Notes: generated by a model from the letters alone, not told the origin. A stretch of 64,000 bases of DNA from Deefgea chitinilytica (GCF_016881405.1 NZ_WOFE01000002.1:248001-312000), one strand, 5' to 3'; positions 1-9,188 are shown, numbered from the stretch's first letter. Numbers and translations: made by a program.

Positions 1-350
1 ACAAAAGGATCACCTTTGCGTTTAACAAAGCGTATGGTGTTATTGAGATAAGAACTGCTAAACAAAAATGCTTTCGAGCGAGCCTCACTAAACCACATAT
101 TCGGCAAGATATCGTAAATCCCATTGGCCACCCCGGCCTCGGCTCTTACCCACGGAACGTATTCCACTTTCACCTCATGGCCTTGCGTTTTATAGGCAGC
201 GCGGATGACTTCGATCGTCAATCCACCAGTCGGATTATTCGGATCCACAAAAGGAGGAAATGGATCGGAAACCGCAACTATGGTTTTTGCTGAAATAGCT
301 TGTGCACAACAGAATAGAAAAAATACATACAGCCAACACCATCGTTTCAT
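1..350 (-). CDS. Periplasmic solute-binding protein, family 3 (partial, 3' end outside window)
   Basis: The ATG lies at 350 and the gene runs off the left edge, so only about 116 N-terminal residues are visible. A hydrophobic signal peptide (about residues 1-21, ending near AISA) precedes a start typical of SBP_bac_3/PBP2 proteins: a first strand IVAVSDPFPPFV, then GGLTIEVIRAAY, and later YDILPNMWFSEARS, where such proteins form the first lobe. Lone family-3 binding proteins in this group often have no adjacent ABC permease, so the ligand (amino acid or other small polar molecule) cannot be named. It lies 94 bp downstream of the GH18-LytTR gene on the same strand and could be co-transcribed with it. 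Domain family is fairly sure; function is not. Confidence 0.75.
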   Translation of the reverse strand, partial: MKRWCWLYVFFLFCCAQAISAKTIVAVSDPFPPFVDPNNPTGGLTIEVIRAAYKTQGHEVKVEYVPWVRAEAGVANGIYDILPNMWFSEARSKAFLFSSSYLNNTIRFVKRKGDPF

Positions 351-444
351 TGGCCACCTCCCAAGCAAATAACACCCATCAACGCAAGATGGACGCGCAG
401 CTATGGGTATAGTTCTTTACTCTGCAGAATGAAACAAGGATATT

Positions 445-2688
445 TTATTCAGCAAACCAATGGGCAAAATCAAGCCGTAAACGACTTAAATATTGCCGTG
501 CAATCGGGATTTCCTCATTGGCCACATTCAACACCCATACATCACGACCTCGCTTACTAGCGCCAGTCACTTTTTTTGGATTAACTAAGTAAGAGCGATG
601 CACTTGCAGCAACAAATGCTCGTCAAAATACATACGAATCGCACGCAAGCGCAAGGTAATGTATTGCGGCGCACGTAAATCACTGGCGTAAATGCCGCTA
701 TAGCCTTTATCGGCGCGAATATACAAGATTTTGGTGCGTCGCGAAGCAATCTCGTACAGTTCAGACAATAACTGTGGTTGTCGCCCTAACTCATACAATT
801 GCGCCCTCACCGTGGCAAATTGCTGACTTAAACTACGGTAAAAAGCGGCATCATCGGGCGATAAACTTTGCTTAAATTGAATCGCCAAGGTGTAGTCATC
901 CCAAGTTTCACCAGCCCACACCGCTTGAGTTTGCGCTCCCGCCTCGGTCATCGAGTTGATGCCCAGAGCCTGCCCTTGCTGACTAAGTAAATCACCATCT
1001 TGATACAAGGCCAACCCCGCGACTTGCGGCTCTTGTGCCAAAAATGACATCGTGACTTCAAGCATTTTTTCTAGGCTACGCTGCTCTGATAGTCGCTGGC
1101 TAAACTCAGTCAAGGTCTGCAAACGTTGGGCTGCAACACTGAGCGTCTGATCGGTTACCACTGGTGCCAACTCGGCACTGAGCAAAGGCTCAAGCTGCCA
1201 TGCCAATCGGTCACAGTACTCTAATAAGGGCTGCGCTTGGGCTTGCAAAGGAGCCAACTGACTGTGAGTAAGTACGGCACAACTCGTTTGCCGCAAATCG
1301 AGCAAAGCTGGAGCCAACGAGTGCATTACGTCTTTCACTTGGCGCAACTGCGCGATGTCAATCTCTAAATTGCGATGCTCACGATAGCGGCGCAGCCACA
1401 AACCCAGCACTAAAAACAGCAAACTAGCCACCACTACGCCAAGCACAGTATCCAGCCAAGCAGGATGATTGTGCCACCAAGCTTGCATGTCATGTCCCCA
1501 TGCTCGCCACGGATAGTAATGATGTTCAATTTGGCTTAATAAGCTATGCGTGCTCGAATCACTACTCAAATCCCACAGTGCCATGCCGGCTAATTTTTTT
1601 TCTTGCGCGTACTGCAATTTCTCGGCGACTGATTGTGCAGACTCAATACTAATAAATTGCTGTAATGCGGCACTGTAATACGTCATCGCTTTGGCACGTG
1701 CATCCCAATTGGCTGTGAACTGACCATTGGCAATGATTGCAGTGGCTTCATCTTGACCAATCATGCCAGTGGCACCGGTTTTAGGGTCATCCCAAGAACC
1801 AAATGAAGCAGCTTGAAACGATTGATTTAATCCTTGCCGCGTAGTGGGCACACCAACAAAGCTCATCCCTTGCGTTGGAATCACCAAGACCAGCTTCTCT
1901 GGTACTGCACCTTTATCCAGAAGGGTATTAACAGCTAGATCAATCCCAATATTGCCTTCATAGCCATACAGTGGCGATTTATGTCCAGTTCGTGGACTCC
2001 ATGCGCCGGTATAATCGCCCACTTGCAGCACCGCATAATCGATCAAAGGCATCAACTGAGGTAGCGGTAAAGCTTCGATTTGCGAATTGAGCGGCCCCAA
2101 ACTCAAGCCGATGGTCAAAGGCCGCTGTTGGCTTAAGGCACGGATCTCTTGCAGCAAAAGCAATAAATTTTGCCCGTCTTCAGCGCGCTGACTATTCCCA
2201 ATTTTTCCGCCCGAAGCAGGAAAATGCCAAGCCAGCTCAATACCATCAAAACCATAGCGCGCAGTAAAATCGAGTACCGACTGCGCCATCGCGCGGCGTA
2301 ATTGAGGGCTAGCGGCCACATCTGAAAAATGCGCCGAGTAATGCCAGCCACCAATTGCAATCACCGTTTTTAAATCGGGATGCTGGCGTTTTAATGCCTG
2401 CAGTACCGCATAATTGCCTTGTACCAAACGGCCATCGGGCAAAATCGTCGCTTTATTTAAATCAAATGCAGGCTCAGCCGAAGTAATTTGTCCGTCCGCG
2501 GTCAAATTGGCAAAGGCATAGGTAATTTGCGTCGCCCGCTCCACGGGCAATGTCATTAATGGTGGATTTACCCAGAACGGGTAATACGCAATGATGCGTG
2601 GATTGGCACTTGCGAGGGAACTCAGCAGCACCAGCAAAAATCCGATGATTTTTGAATGATTTGATAAAAACAACGTCTCTCTCCCCAT
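445..2688 (-). CDS. Membrane-bound GH18 pseudo-chitinase sensor fused to LytTR DNA-binding domain
   Basis: The 747-residue protein has four visible parts. Residues about 13-28 form a signal peptide or N-terminal anchor. Residues about 30-390 are a GH18 TIM barrel: YYPFW start, IGGW at about 112-115, ALWDLSSDS near 370. A transmembrane helix spans about 414-432, followed by Arg-rich WLRRYREHR. A cytoplasmic helical/GAF-like part (about 440-640) leads to a C-terminal LytTR domain (about 645-744) with the typical LLLQVHRSYLVNPKKV segment. The GH18 catalytic motif DxxDxDxE reads D148-G-I-E151-L-A153-W-H155: the acid/base Glu is His and two of the three Asp are changed, so hydrolysis is not expected. 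I infer a one-component receptor that binds chitin-like oligosaccharides outside and DNA inside. The ligand and target promoters are unknown. Confidence 0.88.
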   Translation of the reverse strand: MGRETLFLSNHSKIIGFLLVLLSSLASANPRIIAYYPFWVNPPLMTLPVERATQITYAFANLTADGQITSAEPAFDLNKATILPDGRLVQGNYAVLQALKRQHPDLKTVIAIGGWHYSAHFSDVAASPQLRRAMAQSVLDFTARYGFDGIELAWHFPASGGKIGNSQRAEDGQNLLLLLQEIRALSQQRPLTIGLSLGPLNSQIEALPLPQLMPLIDYAVLQVGDYTGAWSPRTGHKSPLYGYEGNIGIDLAVNTLLDKGAVPEKLVLVIPTQGMSFVGVPTTRQGLNQSFQAASFGSWDDPKTGATGMIGQDEATAIIANGQFTANWDARAKAMTYYSAALQQFISIESAQSVAEKLQYAQEKKLAGMALWDLSSDSSTHSLLSQIEHHYYPWRAWGHDMQAWWHNHPAWLDTVLGVVVASLLFLVLGLWLRRYREHRNLEIDIAQLRQVKDVMHSLAPALLDLRQTSCAVLTHSQLAPLQAQAQPLLEYCDRLAWQLEPLLSAELAPVVTDQTLSVAAQRLQTLTEFSQRLSEQRSLEKMLEVTMSFLAQEPQVAGLALYQDGDLLSQQGQALGINSMTEAGAQTQAVWAGETWDDYTLAIQFKQSLSPDDAAFYRSLSQQFATVRAQLYELGRQPQLLSELYEIASRRTKILYIRADKGYSGIYASDLRAPQYITLRLRAIRMYFDEHLLLQVHRSYLVNPKKVTGASKRGRDVWVLNVANEEIPIARQYLSRLRLDFAHWFAE

Positions 2689-2807
2689 CTACTGTCTCGT
2701 AGATTTTTATGCTGAGAGCTTATCGATAGCCGTATCAGGTGGCTATCTTTGTGTCATTTTATGTAACAAAACCGCGCTTAGATTCACACTTTTTCAGCGT
2801 TTCGCGC

Positions 2808-3209
2808 TCAGTATGACACCTTGCCACGCAAAGCTTTCACTGAACCACGAAGTTGCTTTCTTTCCAACCGACGCTGTTGCGAACCATAAGTCGGTTTGGT
2901 CGCACGACGCGCCTTGACCACGACCGCTGCCGCATTGATGAGATCAAGCAATCGAGCAATGGCATCGAGTCGATTGGCTTCTTGGCTGCGTGAAGTTTGC
3001 GCCTTGATCACGACGACGCCGTCTTTGGTAATCCGATGATCATTCAGCATCAGCAAGCGCGCTTTGAGTTCATCCGGTAATGAGGAGTTGGCGATCGAGA
3101 ATCGCAAATGTACCGCGCTCGATACTTTATTGACGTTTTGCCCACCCGCGCCTTGGGCACGAATTGCGGTGAATTCGATTTCGGTCTCAGGAATGCTGGC
3201 TATTTTCAT
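2808..3209 (-). CDS. arfB: Alternative ribosome-rescue factor ArfB (YaeJ-type peptidyl-tRNA hydrolase)
   Basis: The 133-residue protein has the class I release-factor domain with GGQ (residues about 22-24, AQGAGGQNVNK) that triggers hydrolysis of peptidyl-tRNA. Its basic C-terminal tail (RRATKPTYGSQQRRLERK) is the segment that in ArfB enters the empty mRNA channel of stalled ribosomes. Length fits the family (about 130-140 residues) and there is no codon-recognition domain, which separates it from PrfA and PrfB. It lies 24 bp downstream of a tonB-like gene on the same strand, so read-through transcription is possible. A terminator with a clear U tract is not visible after its stop. Confidence 0.93.
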   Translation of the reverse strand: MKIASIPETEIEFTAIRAQGAGGQNVNKVSSAVHLRFSIANSSLPDELKARLLMLNDHRITKDGVVVIKAQTSRSQEANRLDAIARLLDLINAAAVVVKARRATKPTYGSQQRRLERKQLRGSVKALRGKVSY

Positions 3210-3233
3210 TGAAGTATTATCGCTGAATTGTTG

Positions 3234-3959
3234 CTACTCAGCGTCTTTCAAGACGAAAGGAATATTAAAAGCCACTTCACTTTCAATCGGCGTATCACCG
3301 CGTTTGGCGGGCACAAAGCGCCATTTCTCCTTCACCGTTTTAAAAGCAACCTCGTCTAAACGTGGAAAACCGCTCGACTTCTCGACTCTCACCGCTAGCG
3401 GCTCGCCTTTGGCACTGACTTTCACCCATAAACGCACCGTGCCCGACTCACCATTTTTGATCGAAATATAAGGCATCACTGGACTTGGATTATTTAGATG
3501 AGCAGGTAGATATTGCGCCGGAGTCACTTTGCCCTCGCCCTCCTTGTCGGTATTGGCTTTGGCATGCTGTGATGAGTTTGTAGCCTCATTACTTGCCGAC
3601 ACAACGACCACAGGCTTGGCATCCGCCGCTGCGGTTTGCGGGCTAGCAGGAAGCTGCAGTTCACTTTGCGCTACCACCGTCTTTACTGGCAACTGCTTGA
3701 GCACTTTGGCTTGCGGCTGCGCGGGAAGAACTGCTGATTTGAGCGGGGCATTTTGAGGGAACGCACGCTCCCGCACAGGCGCAGGCTGGGCAACGGCTTT
3801 TGGGGCAAGCACGGCGGTTTGCAACATCACGGCCATCGAGCTTGCCACTGGCGTGTCTTCAACTCGCGGCAGCGAGAATCCCTGCCACGCGCCGATCAAC
3901 AACGCATGTAATAGCAAGGCGCAGCACAATGCACCGCGCAGTCTCCGGCGCGGTGGCAT
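3234..3959 (-). CDS. TonB-family energy transducer protein
   Basis: The ATG at 3959 (MPPRRRLRGA) gives 241 residues and a short basic N-terminus before a single transmembrane anchor (ALCCALLLHALLIGAW). An Ala/Pro/Lys-rich periplasmic linker follows, then a C-terminal TonB domain with SSGFPRLDEVAFKTVKEKW and RFVPAKRG. Longer in-frame starts would overlap the PepSY gene and were not chosen. TonB carries proton-motive energy from ExbB/ExbD to outer-membrane receptors. There is no exbBD here, so it probably shares the pair at 31.0-32.1 kb or another one. It closes the minus-strand arm of the copper island, 73 bp after the PepSY gene. Its C-terminal domain is clearly paralogous to the TonB at 32.1 kb. 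Confidence 0.88.
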   Translation of the reverse strand: MPPRRRLRGALCCALLLHALLIGAWQGFSLPRVEDTPVASSMAVMLQTAVLAPKAVAQPAPVRERAFPQNAPLKSAVLPAQPQAKVLKQLPVKTVVAQSELQLPASPQTAAADAKPVVVVSASNEATNSSQHAKANTDKEGEGKVTPAQYLPAHLNNPSPVMPYISIKNGESGTVRLWVKVSAKGEPLAVRVEKSSGFPRLDEVAFKTVKEKWRFVPAKRGDTPIESEVAFNIPFVLKDAE

Positions 3960-4032
3960 TAAGTCAGCACGAATCAACACAAATCCATTCCATTTGATGC
4001 TTGCCTTCCAAAGCGCGAGTTTACAACGCAAA

Positions 4033-5517
4033 TCATACGGACTTTTTGCGCCGACGACGCCAAAGCAACATCCCCAGCACCGCCAGCACCACATTGGCCG
4101 CAGCAAAACTGGCCAAAATAATATCCCTCGTCGTTTTGCCTAAGCCATCGAGCCAATGCCATTTATGCAAGTAGGCAAAGCTATAACCTTCTAAACGATC
4201 ACGCTGCTCAACGAGATTAGAAAACTGCCCCGTTGCCGGCTCGATATACCAACTCGATTGCGCAGTATTGGCCAGATTCACCCGATACACGGGCAAGCGT
4301 TTTTGGAAAAAACCATATTCTCCGCCAAACTTGCTAATCAACTCAATCGATTGAATCGGCGCAGCAGAAACCCCCATCGCCTGCATCAACGTTGCAGCGT
4401 GCAGCTCAGCCGCCCCAGCCACCACTTGACCGTGGTGATTCAAATAAGTCGGCAGTGGGTTCGGCTTCTCCGCTGCCGCAGCGTGATGCGCGTGTTCGCC
4501 GCCTTGCATCGGTTTGGCTGCGCCTTGAACTAACCACAGTGTTTGCCCCGCGACATTCACGGCCGTTAAACCCGTCAGCCCAGCAGGAATCGCATGCAAT
4601 TGCGGTAAATTAGCTAAAGCAGCTGGCGCAGGAACAACAGGGGGTGTACGGCTAAACCAAAGATGAAACAATCCACTTAGCGCAATACATACGCCAGCGA
4701 CACCGGCAATCAAACCCAGTTGGCGATGTAAACGACGCATACGCGGCTGATTGGGGCGCAAGGTTTTGGTGCGCCAGCGAATGAGATACATCACCAAACC
4801 CGCCAACATCGTCACCAACGTCAAACCCAACATGACGCTGATACCAATTTGCTTCACCGGTTCGCTCGCCCAAGCCCAGGTATGCAGCAAGACAAATACG
4901 CCCATCAAGGTACGCTTGGTTTGATCTGATAACGCTGCAAGGCGTTGGCCTTCGGTGTCAACGAATGCAATCATGCCATCATCGCGCGCAAACTCAACGC
5001 GCCAAACCGGCAATAGCTTATTGATTGAAGGATAGTCGCGACCAAACTCGGTCACCCGCGTCATACTGCGAATCTCACTTTGGGCATCCCCCACCAAGGC
5101 GCGCGCAAGCTTTTCTGCTTGCTGCGTCTCAGCATCAACCAGTTCAGCGCCAGAGCTTGCATTAAACCAGCGTGCAGCAGGTAACTTGCCATCTACACGG
5201 GCTTCTTGCACACGCCATGCCGCTTGATCGGCCAGCATCAGTAGCCGAACCGATTGCAGTGAATGCGCCTTATCCGCCCAACGCCCTTCTGCCAAGCTCG
5301 CTAATGCTACAGGCGTTAAAGTGGCAGGTAACGCTGCGGCAGGCGGCAACGGATTCACTTTGGGTGACAGCGCCGACATAATCGGATGCATCACGCCACT
5401 CAGCCCCCAGATCAACACTGACACCCCAGCTACCCACGCCAAAGCACGATGCCAGCGTACCCATCCTGCTAAACGCTGAGCGGATGATGATTGAATCAAT
5501 AACTCTTCACGCTTCAT
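4033..5517 (-). CDS. PepSY-associated transmembrane protein (PiuB-like), probable metal reduction or uptake
   Basis: The 494-residue protein has the layout of PepSY_TM proteins: a first membrane helix near residues 25-48 (ALAWVAGVSVLIWGLSGVMH), PepSY-like periplasmic segments, a helix pair near 210-255, another helix near 270-290, and a C-terminal helix (about 465-485) followed by a basic tail WRRRRKK. Proteins of this family are often encoded beside TonB-dependent siderophore or copper receptors and are suspected of reducing the imported metal. A His-rich stretch (GGEHAHHAAA) fits metal contact. Its start overlaps the stop of the TonB-dependent receptor by 4 nt, so the two are almost certainly co-translated. 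The biochemical role is inferred. Confidence 0.85.
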   Translation of the reverse strand: MKREELLIQSSSAQRLAGWVRWHRALAWVAGVSVLIWGLSGVMHPIMSALSPKVNPLPPAAALPATLTPVALASLAEGRWADKAHSLQSVRLLMLADQAAWRVQEARVDGKLPAARWFNASSGAELVDAETQQAEKLARALVGDAQSEIRSMTRVTEFGRDYPSINKLLPVWRVEFARDDGMIAFVDTEGQRLAALSDQTKRTLMGVFVLLHTWAWASEPVKQIGISVMLGLTLVTMLAGLVMYLIRWRTKTLRPNQPRMRRLHRQLGLIAGVAGVCIALSGLFHLWFSRTPPVVPAPAALANLPQLHAIPAGLTGLTAVNVAGQTLWLVQGAAKPMQGGEHAHHAAAAEKPNPLPTYLNHHGQVVAGAAELHAATLMQAMGVSAAPIQSIELISKFGGEYGFFQKRLPVYRVNLANTAQSSWYIEPATGQFSNLVEQRDRLEGYSFAYLHKWHWLDGLGKTTRDIILASFAAANVVLAVLGMLLWRRRRKKSV

Positions 5518-7634
5518 TGGGCACTTCCTTTCCCATCACGACGACCATCTCCGAAGGCCCACGATGCACCGATCAAGAAAGTACGCGGCGCGCCTGGGTT
5601 ATAGGTATCTTGGGCGTCTGGATTGCGTGCACCTTGCCCTTTGTAACTTGACGCAGACATTTCTGAATAATGCTTATCCAGCAAATTGCTCACACTGGCC
5701 CACAGCGTAAGTTGCTTCATGCGATACTGCGCGCGCAAATTGACCAAGGTATGGCCGCCGTATTCGACTTTATTACTTTCATCCATCCAGTATTTGCCCA
5801 GATAGGTCGTCTCCAATCCCAAACGGAGCGCCTCAATTGGGCGATAAACGAATTCCACTTGACCTTGCCAAGTGGGCGCGGCTGGAATGTCATTGCCGGA
5901 AAAATTCAGTGTTGGCGATGGTTTGTATTCACGATAAATATGCTTGGCATATTGCCCTGCCAAATTCATACTCCACGCCGAATTGGCAGTCCAGTTGATG
6001 CCCAGCTCAACCCCTTCGTGACGCGTCTTACCGGCGTTGCGCGGCTCAGACTTACCGGGCTGGGTAGTGAAGTTAACCAACTCGTCTTCCCCATCAAGGC
6101 GATACACGACCGCGTCCAGCTTCAAGCCCGGTATTGGCTGACTGCGCAGACCCAATTCAAACTGATCAAACGTTGCCGGTTTCAGATTCGGTGTAATCGC
6201 ACTGGAAAACAAAGAACCCACTTCGGGGGGCGTAAAGCCAACGCTGTAGCCGCTGTAGAAAAATAAATCCGGCGCTGCCTGCCAAGTGACGCCTGCTTTC
6301 GGTGATGCATTGGAAAACGACTGCTCTTGCGAAGCACCGCCTGTTGTCGGCGATGGCGCTAGATAATTGCTAAAGTCATACACCACGCGGTCATAACGCA
6401 AGCCAGCGTTCACGCCCCAACCGCCACCCAAGGCATAGCTTGCATCGCCATACACCGCTTGATTTTTCAAATCCACGCTGTAATCACGGCGAATACTTCC
6501 CTTCGTGTACGACAAGTATTTACCACTGACCGGATCGCGAACGATGGATAAATTTTGCTCACGCGCATCTTGCGGGCTGGTTTCGATTAAACCACCGACA
6601 GTTAATTTGAGCGCATCCCACTGTTGGCGGTGAAATGCGGTGGCCCCCAAAGACGTAAAGCTATTATCCGTAGTACGGCCGCTGGCGGTTTTCGGGCCGG
6701 TATTAAAAATCAAATAGCTCGGCAATTGATTGGTGGTGTTATCGCGATAAAACACGGTGGCAACCGTTTTACCACCGGCATTGAGCTCACCCTCAAGACC
6801 CGTCGCAACCCGTAATGCATCGACTTCACGATAGGTAAACGTGTTGTAGGAAAAACCAGGACGCGTATTAAAATCGGTCTGATTGAGACTACCAGGCATC
6901 TCGGTATCGAGCTTGGAATACGTAAGCGTGGATTTCCACAGCAATGATTCATTGATCCAATGATCACCGCGCACAGTCAGACCCGTTTTATCCATCTCAT
7001 TATGATCTTGCCAGCCATCACGGCGCGCGGCTTGATAAGCGGAGATTCTAAGACCCGTATCACCCCAAGTACTACCAGCAGTAACGTCTGCACGGCGATA
7101 CCCTTCATCACTGAGTTGCCCCCCCAAAGTAAACAAGGGGCCCGCTGGTGGTGCAGCCGTCGTAAAATTGACAGCCCCCCCTACCGCATTGCTCCCGTAT
7201 AAACTGGAAGCGGGACCGCGCACCACCTCAATGCCATCTGCGCCGGGTAAGTTAATTTCATACAAAGCATTGTGATTAAAAATACCCACTGGGCGAATTG
7301 GAATACCGTCTTCCAAATATTGATACACCGCCGCATACGTCATTGGCTGCCGGATCGACATATTGTGCTGCTCATTACCCAAATCCGTCATGATGACACC
7401 GGGTACTCGATTGAGCACTTGGCCGATAAAGGTCGGTTTAATCTCTTGAATCGTTTGCTGATTGACTTTGCCGATCGAAACCGGCGCTTTAGCAATTGGG
7501 GTCGCTTCACGGGTCGCAGTTACCACAACGTCTTCAAGCTGGGTCACTTCGGCTTGTGCAGCAATAGATAGTAAAGAAAGAGCAAGTACTAAGGGACGCA
7601 CAGCGCTGTGCGGATAAGAAAAAGCAATCAACAT
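5514..7634 (-). CDS. TonB-dependent outer-membrane receptor, probable copper (or metal chelate) receptor
   Basis: This 706-residue receptor has a signal peptide ending near SIAAQA, and a TonB box region with LEDVVVTATR. A plug domain follows, with GIEVVRGPASSLYGSNAVGGAVNF, and then a long beta-barrel. The C-terminus departs from the usual form: after GAPRTFLIGASWAFGD there is a short Gly/Arg tail, so the final aromatic residue that normally ends a barrel strand lies about 12 residues before the end. The gene sits between a DUF2946 gene (98 bp upstream) and a PepSY gene (4-nt overlap). The opposite arm encodes PCu(A)C and a copper-uptake-associated protein, so copper is the most likely substrate. 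Iron chelates remain possible. Confidence 0.85.
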   Translation of the reverse strand: MLIAFSYPHSAVRPLVLALSLLSIAAQAEVTQLEDVVVTATREATPIAKAPVSIGKVNQQTIQEIKPTFIGQVLNRVPGVIMTDLGNEQHNMSIRQPMTYAAVYQYLEDGIPIRPVGIFNHNALYEINLPGADGIEVVRGPASSLYGSNAVGGAVNFTTAAPPAGPLFTLGGQLSDEGYRRADVTAGSTWGDTGLRISAYQAARRDGWQDHNEMDKTGLTVRGDHWINESLLWKSTLTYSKLDTEMPGSLNQTDFNTRPGFSYNTFTYREVDALRVATGLEGELNAGGKTVATVFYRDNTTNQLPSYLIFNTGPKTASGRTTDNSFTSLGATAFHRQQWDALKLTVGGLIETSPQDAREQNLSIVRDPVSGKYLSYTKGSIRRDYSVDLKNQAVYGDASYALGGGWGVNAGLRYDRVVYDFSNYLAPSPTTGGASQEQSFSNASPKAGVTWQAAPDLFFYSGYSVGFTPPEVGSLFSSAITPNLKPATFDQFELGLRSQPIPGLKLDAVVYRLDGEDELVNFTTQPGKSEPRNAGKTRHEGVELGINWTANSAWSMNLAGQYAKHIYREYKPSPTLNFSGNDIPAAPTWQGQVEFVYRPIEALRLGLETTYLGKYWMDESNKVEYGGHTLVNLRAQYRMKQLTLWASVSNLLDKHYSEMSASSYKGQGARNPDAQDTYNPGAPRTFLIGASWAFGDGRRDGKGSAQ

Positions 7635-7731
7635 GATGAAATCCTGAACGCAAAGCGAGCTTTGCGAAAAACAATCTAGCTAACGCCAAAGCGCAGCCGC
7701 AATGAATCACCACGCGAACGTGGCGTTACGA

Positions 7732-8112
7732 TCAGGAAATCAGAGGTGGCCCGCGCGGGGGCGGAGGAATTGCGAATGAAGGATAGGAAAACTCAGTTAG
7801 ATAAGGCGCAAGCTGCAATACTGCCAGCCACTGGACTGCAGGTAACACGAGAATCGCGGTTGGCGGCACCAGTGCATGAGCACCCGCTGCCGCGCACACA
7901 GCACAAAACATCACTTTGGCTGGCTGATCATCCGGCGAGTTAGTCGAATTATCAAGCGACCATTGTTGCGCGGGTTGCGCTCCGGTACCACACCATGCCG
8001 GGCTCGTCTCTTGCGCCATCACCGCTGCGTGTGCGAACGGTAGCAGCAGTTGGCACAACATAGCCAACAGCGCGCAGTACGCAGCAAAACGGTGAGTCAA
8101 TCGACAAGGCAC
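7732..8112 (-). CDS. DUF2946-type small membrane/periplasmic protein
   Basis: I prefer a GTG start at 8112, preceded by GGATGG, giving about 126 residues; an upstream TTG at 8166 would add 18 residues. A hydrophobic N-terminal helix (FAAYCALLAMLCQLLLPFAHA) is followed by a conserved Cys pair, FCAVC, and a hydrophobic stretch, ending in a Pro-rich tail. This is the form of DUF2946 proteins, which repeatedly occur next to copper-related TonB receptors and PCu(A)C genes. The biochemical function is unknown; the CxxC pair could bind a soft metal. It is the first gene of the minus-strand arm and is transcribed divergently from the plus-strand copper arm. Confidence 0.72.
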   Translation of the reverse strand: MPCRLTHRFAAYCALLAMLCQLLLPFAHAAVMAQETSPAWCGTGAQPAQQWSLDNSTNSPDDQPAKVMFCAVCAAAGAHALVPPTAILVLPAVQWLAVLQLAPYLTEFSYPSFAIPPPPRGPPLIS

Positions 8113-8238
8113 GAATAGCCATCCAAAAAAATTTTGGCGTCGAGTATAGCGTAAATATTCACACAATCAATGACATTTTGTAAGTAATTAGCTTACTGCA
8201 ATGCAACATTGCCACCCAAAATTTCGTTTGGACAGCGG

Positions 8239-8244
8239 TATAAT
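8239..8244 (+). promoter_or_regulatory. Candidate -10 element upstream of the plus-strand copper arm
   Basis: A perfect TATAAT hexamer stands 43 bp before the ATG at 8287, in the 174-bp gap between the two divergent copper arms. No convincing -35 hexamer is seen at the usual distance, so an activator may be needed, or this is chance. No CueR- or Fur-like operator could be confirmed in the gap. Confidence 0.35.
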
Positions 8245-8286
8245 TTGCCGTAGAATCGGCGAAAATTCATCGTTCTATGTATTTTC

Positions 8287-8664
8287 ATGCTCAGTTTTTA
8301 TCGACAATCTAAGCTAATCTGGTTCGCGCTATTTGCGCTGAGCTTGCTTTGGCTATTGCCGTTAATTCAGGGAGCACAATTAGCGGCACAAGCTAGCAAT
8401 GATGTGCAGCCGACACTATGTAGTAGCGTTGCAACAAAAACGACACCTAATTCTGAAACTCCTCCTGTACCACAGCAACACATTAGCAAGTGTCCTATCT
8501 GTATCAGTAATTCAACCCCTCTTTGGGCGCTACCCGCCGCGCCTGCCGCTTTACCTTCAGTTCAACAACACACAAGTCTGCTCCGGCAAGTGGGAAGTGA
8601 AGGTTTTTTTATACCGGCAGCCTTATATACCCTCCCCCAGAGTCAAGCACCACCGCTTGCTTGA
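8287..8664 (+). CDS. Small DUF2946-like exported protein with CPIC motif
   Basis: The 125-residue product begins with a hydrophobic helix (LIWFALFALSLLWLLPLIQGAQ), probably an export signal or anchor, followed by a low-complexity region and KCPIC at about residue 68-72. The arrangement matches the divergent DUF2946 protein (helix, then CxxC, then a hydrophobic Pro-rich part), so it is probably a distant relative, although overall identity looks low. It lies 56 bp upstream of the PCu(A)C gene on the same strand and is likely the first gene of that operon. A role in periplasmic copper handling is inferred from context only. Confidence 0.65.
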   Translation: MLSFYRQSKLIWFALFALSLLWLLPLIQGAQLAAQASNDVQPTLCSSVATKTTPNSETPPVPQQHISKCPICISNSTPLWALPAAPAALPSVQQHTSLLRQVGSEGFFIPAALYTLPQSQAPPLA

Positions 8665-8720
8665 TCTAGCTTACAGCAGCATACCCCTTAAATTATTCAG
8701 AAAAATTGCAAGGAATACCC

Positions 8721-9188
8721 ATGCTTAAAAAATTCGCAGTGGGCGCATTGATGTGCCTTAGTACCGCGCTGTGTGCGGCTCATGACTATACCGTGGGCGA
8801 CGTTACAATCGAACATCCGTGGGCACGTGCTACGCCGCCCAAAGCCGTAAATGCGGGTGGCTTTATGTTGTTAAACAGCAAAGGGGGCGATCAACTGATT
8901 GCCGCCAGCAGCGACGTCGCCGAAAAAACTGAAGTCCATGAAATGAAAATGGTCGACGGCGTGATGAAAATGCGTCCACTAACAGCTGGCTTAGTGCTCA
9001 CTCCAAATCAAACCGTCAAGCTTGCTCCAGGTGGTTATCACATTATGTTTATCGGTATTAAGCAGCCCTTTAAAGAAGGCGATCAATTCCCATTAACGCT
9101 GACCTTTGCCAAAGCCGGTAAAGTAACTGTGGATGTGAAAGTGCAAGCTATGACTGAGATGGCCGCGCCACAACACGGCCACGAATAA
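8721..9188 (+). CDS. PCu(A)C-type periplasmic copper chaperone
   Basis: The ATG at 8721 follows AAGGAA at good distance and gives about 155 residues; an upstream TTG is less likely. After a signal peptide ending at LCAAHD comes the DUF461/PCu(A)C fold. The copper ligands are visible as VHEMKM...MKM in the first half and GGYHIMF in the second, matching the His/Met pattern H-M...M...H-M of Cu(I) chaperones that supply cytochrome oxidase CuA centres. The C-terminus ends in HGHE, an extra possible metal site. The neighbours (DUF2946-like upstream, His-tailed protein 29 bp downstream) form a compact copper operon. Confidence 0.93.
   Translation: MLKKFAVGALMCLSTALCAAHDYTVGDVTIEHPWARATPPKAVNAGGFMLLNSKGGDQLIAASSDVAEKTEVHEMKMVDGVMKMRPLTAGLVLTPNQTVKLAPGGYHIMFIGIKQPFKEGDQFPLTLTFAKAGKVTVDVKVQAMTEMAAPQHGHE

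Noticed and set aside
4258-4613. Plus-strand frames over the PepSY gene
   Set aside because: Antisense to an intact membrane protein gene and rich in Arg/Pro/Ser, as is usual for shadow frames.
5670-6266. 198-codon plus-strand frame inside the TonB-dependent receptor gene
   Set aside because: Antisense to a well-supported receptor with no domain or start signal.
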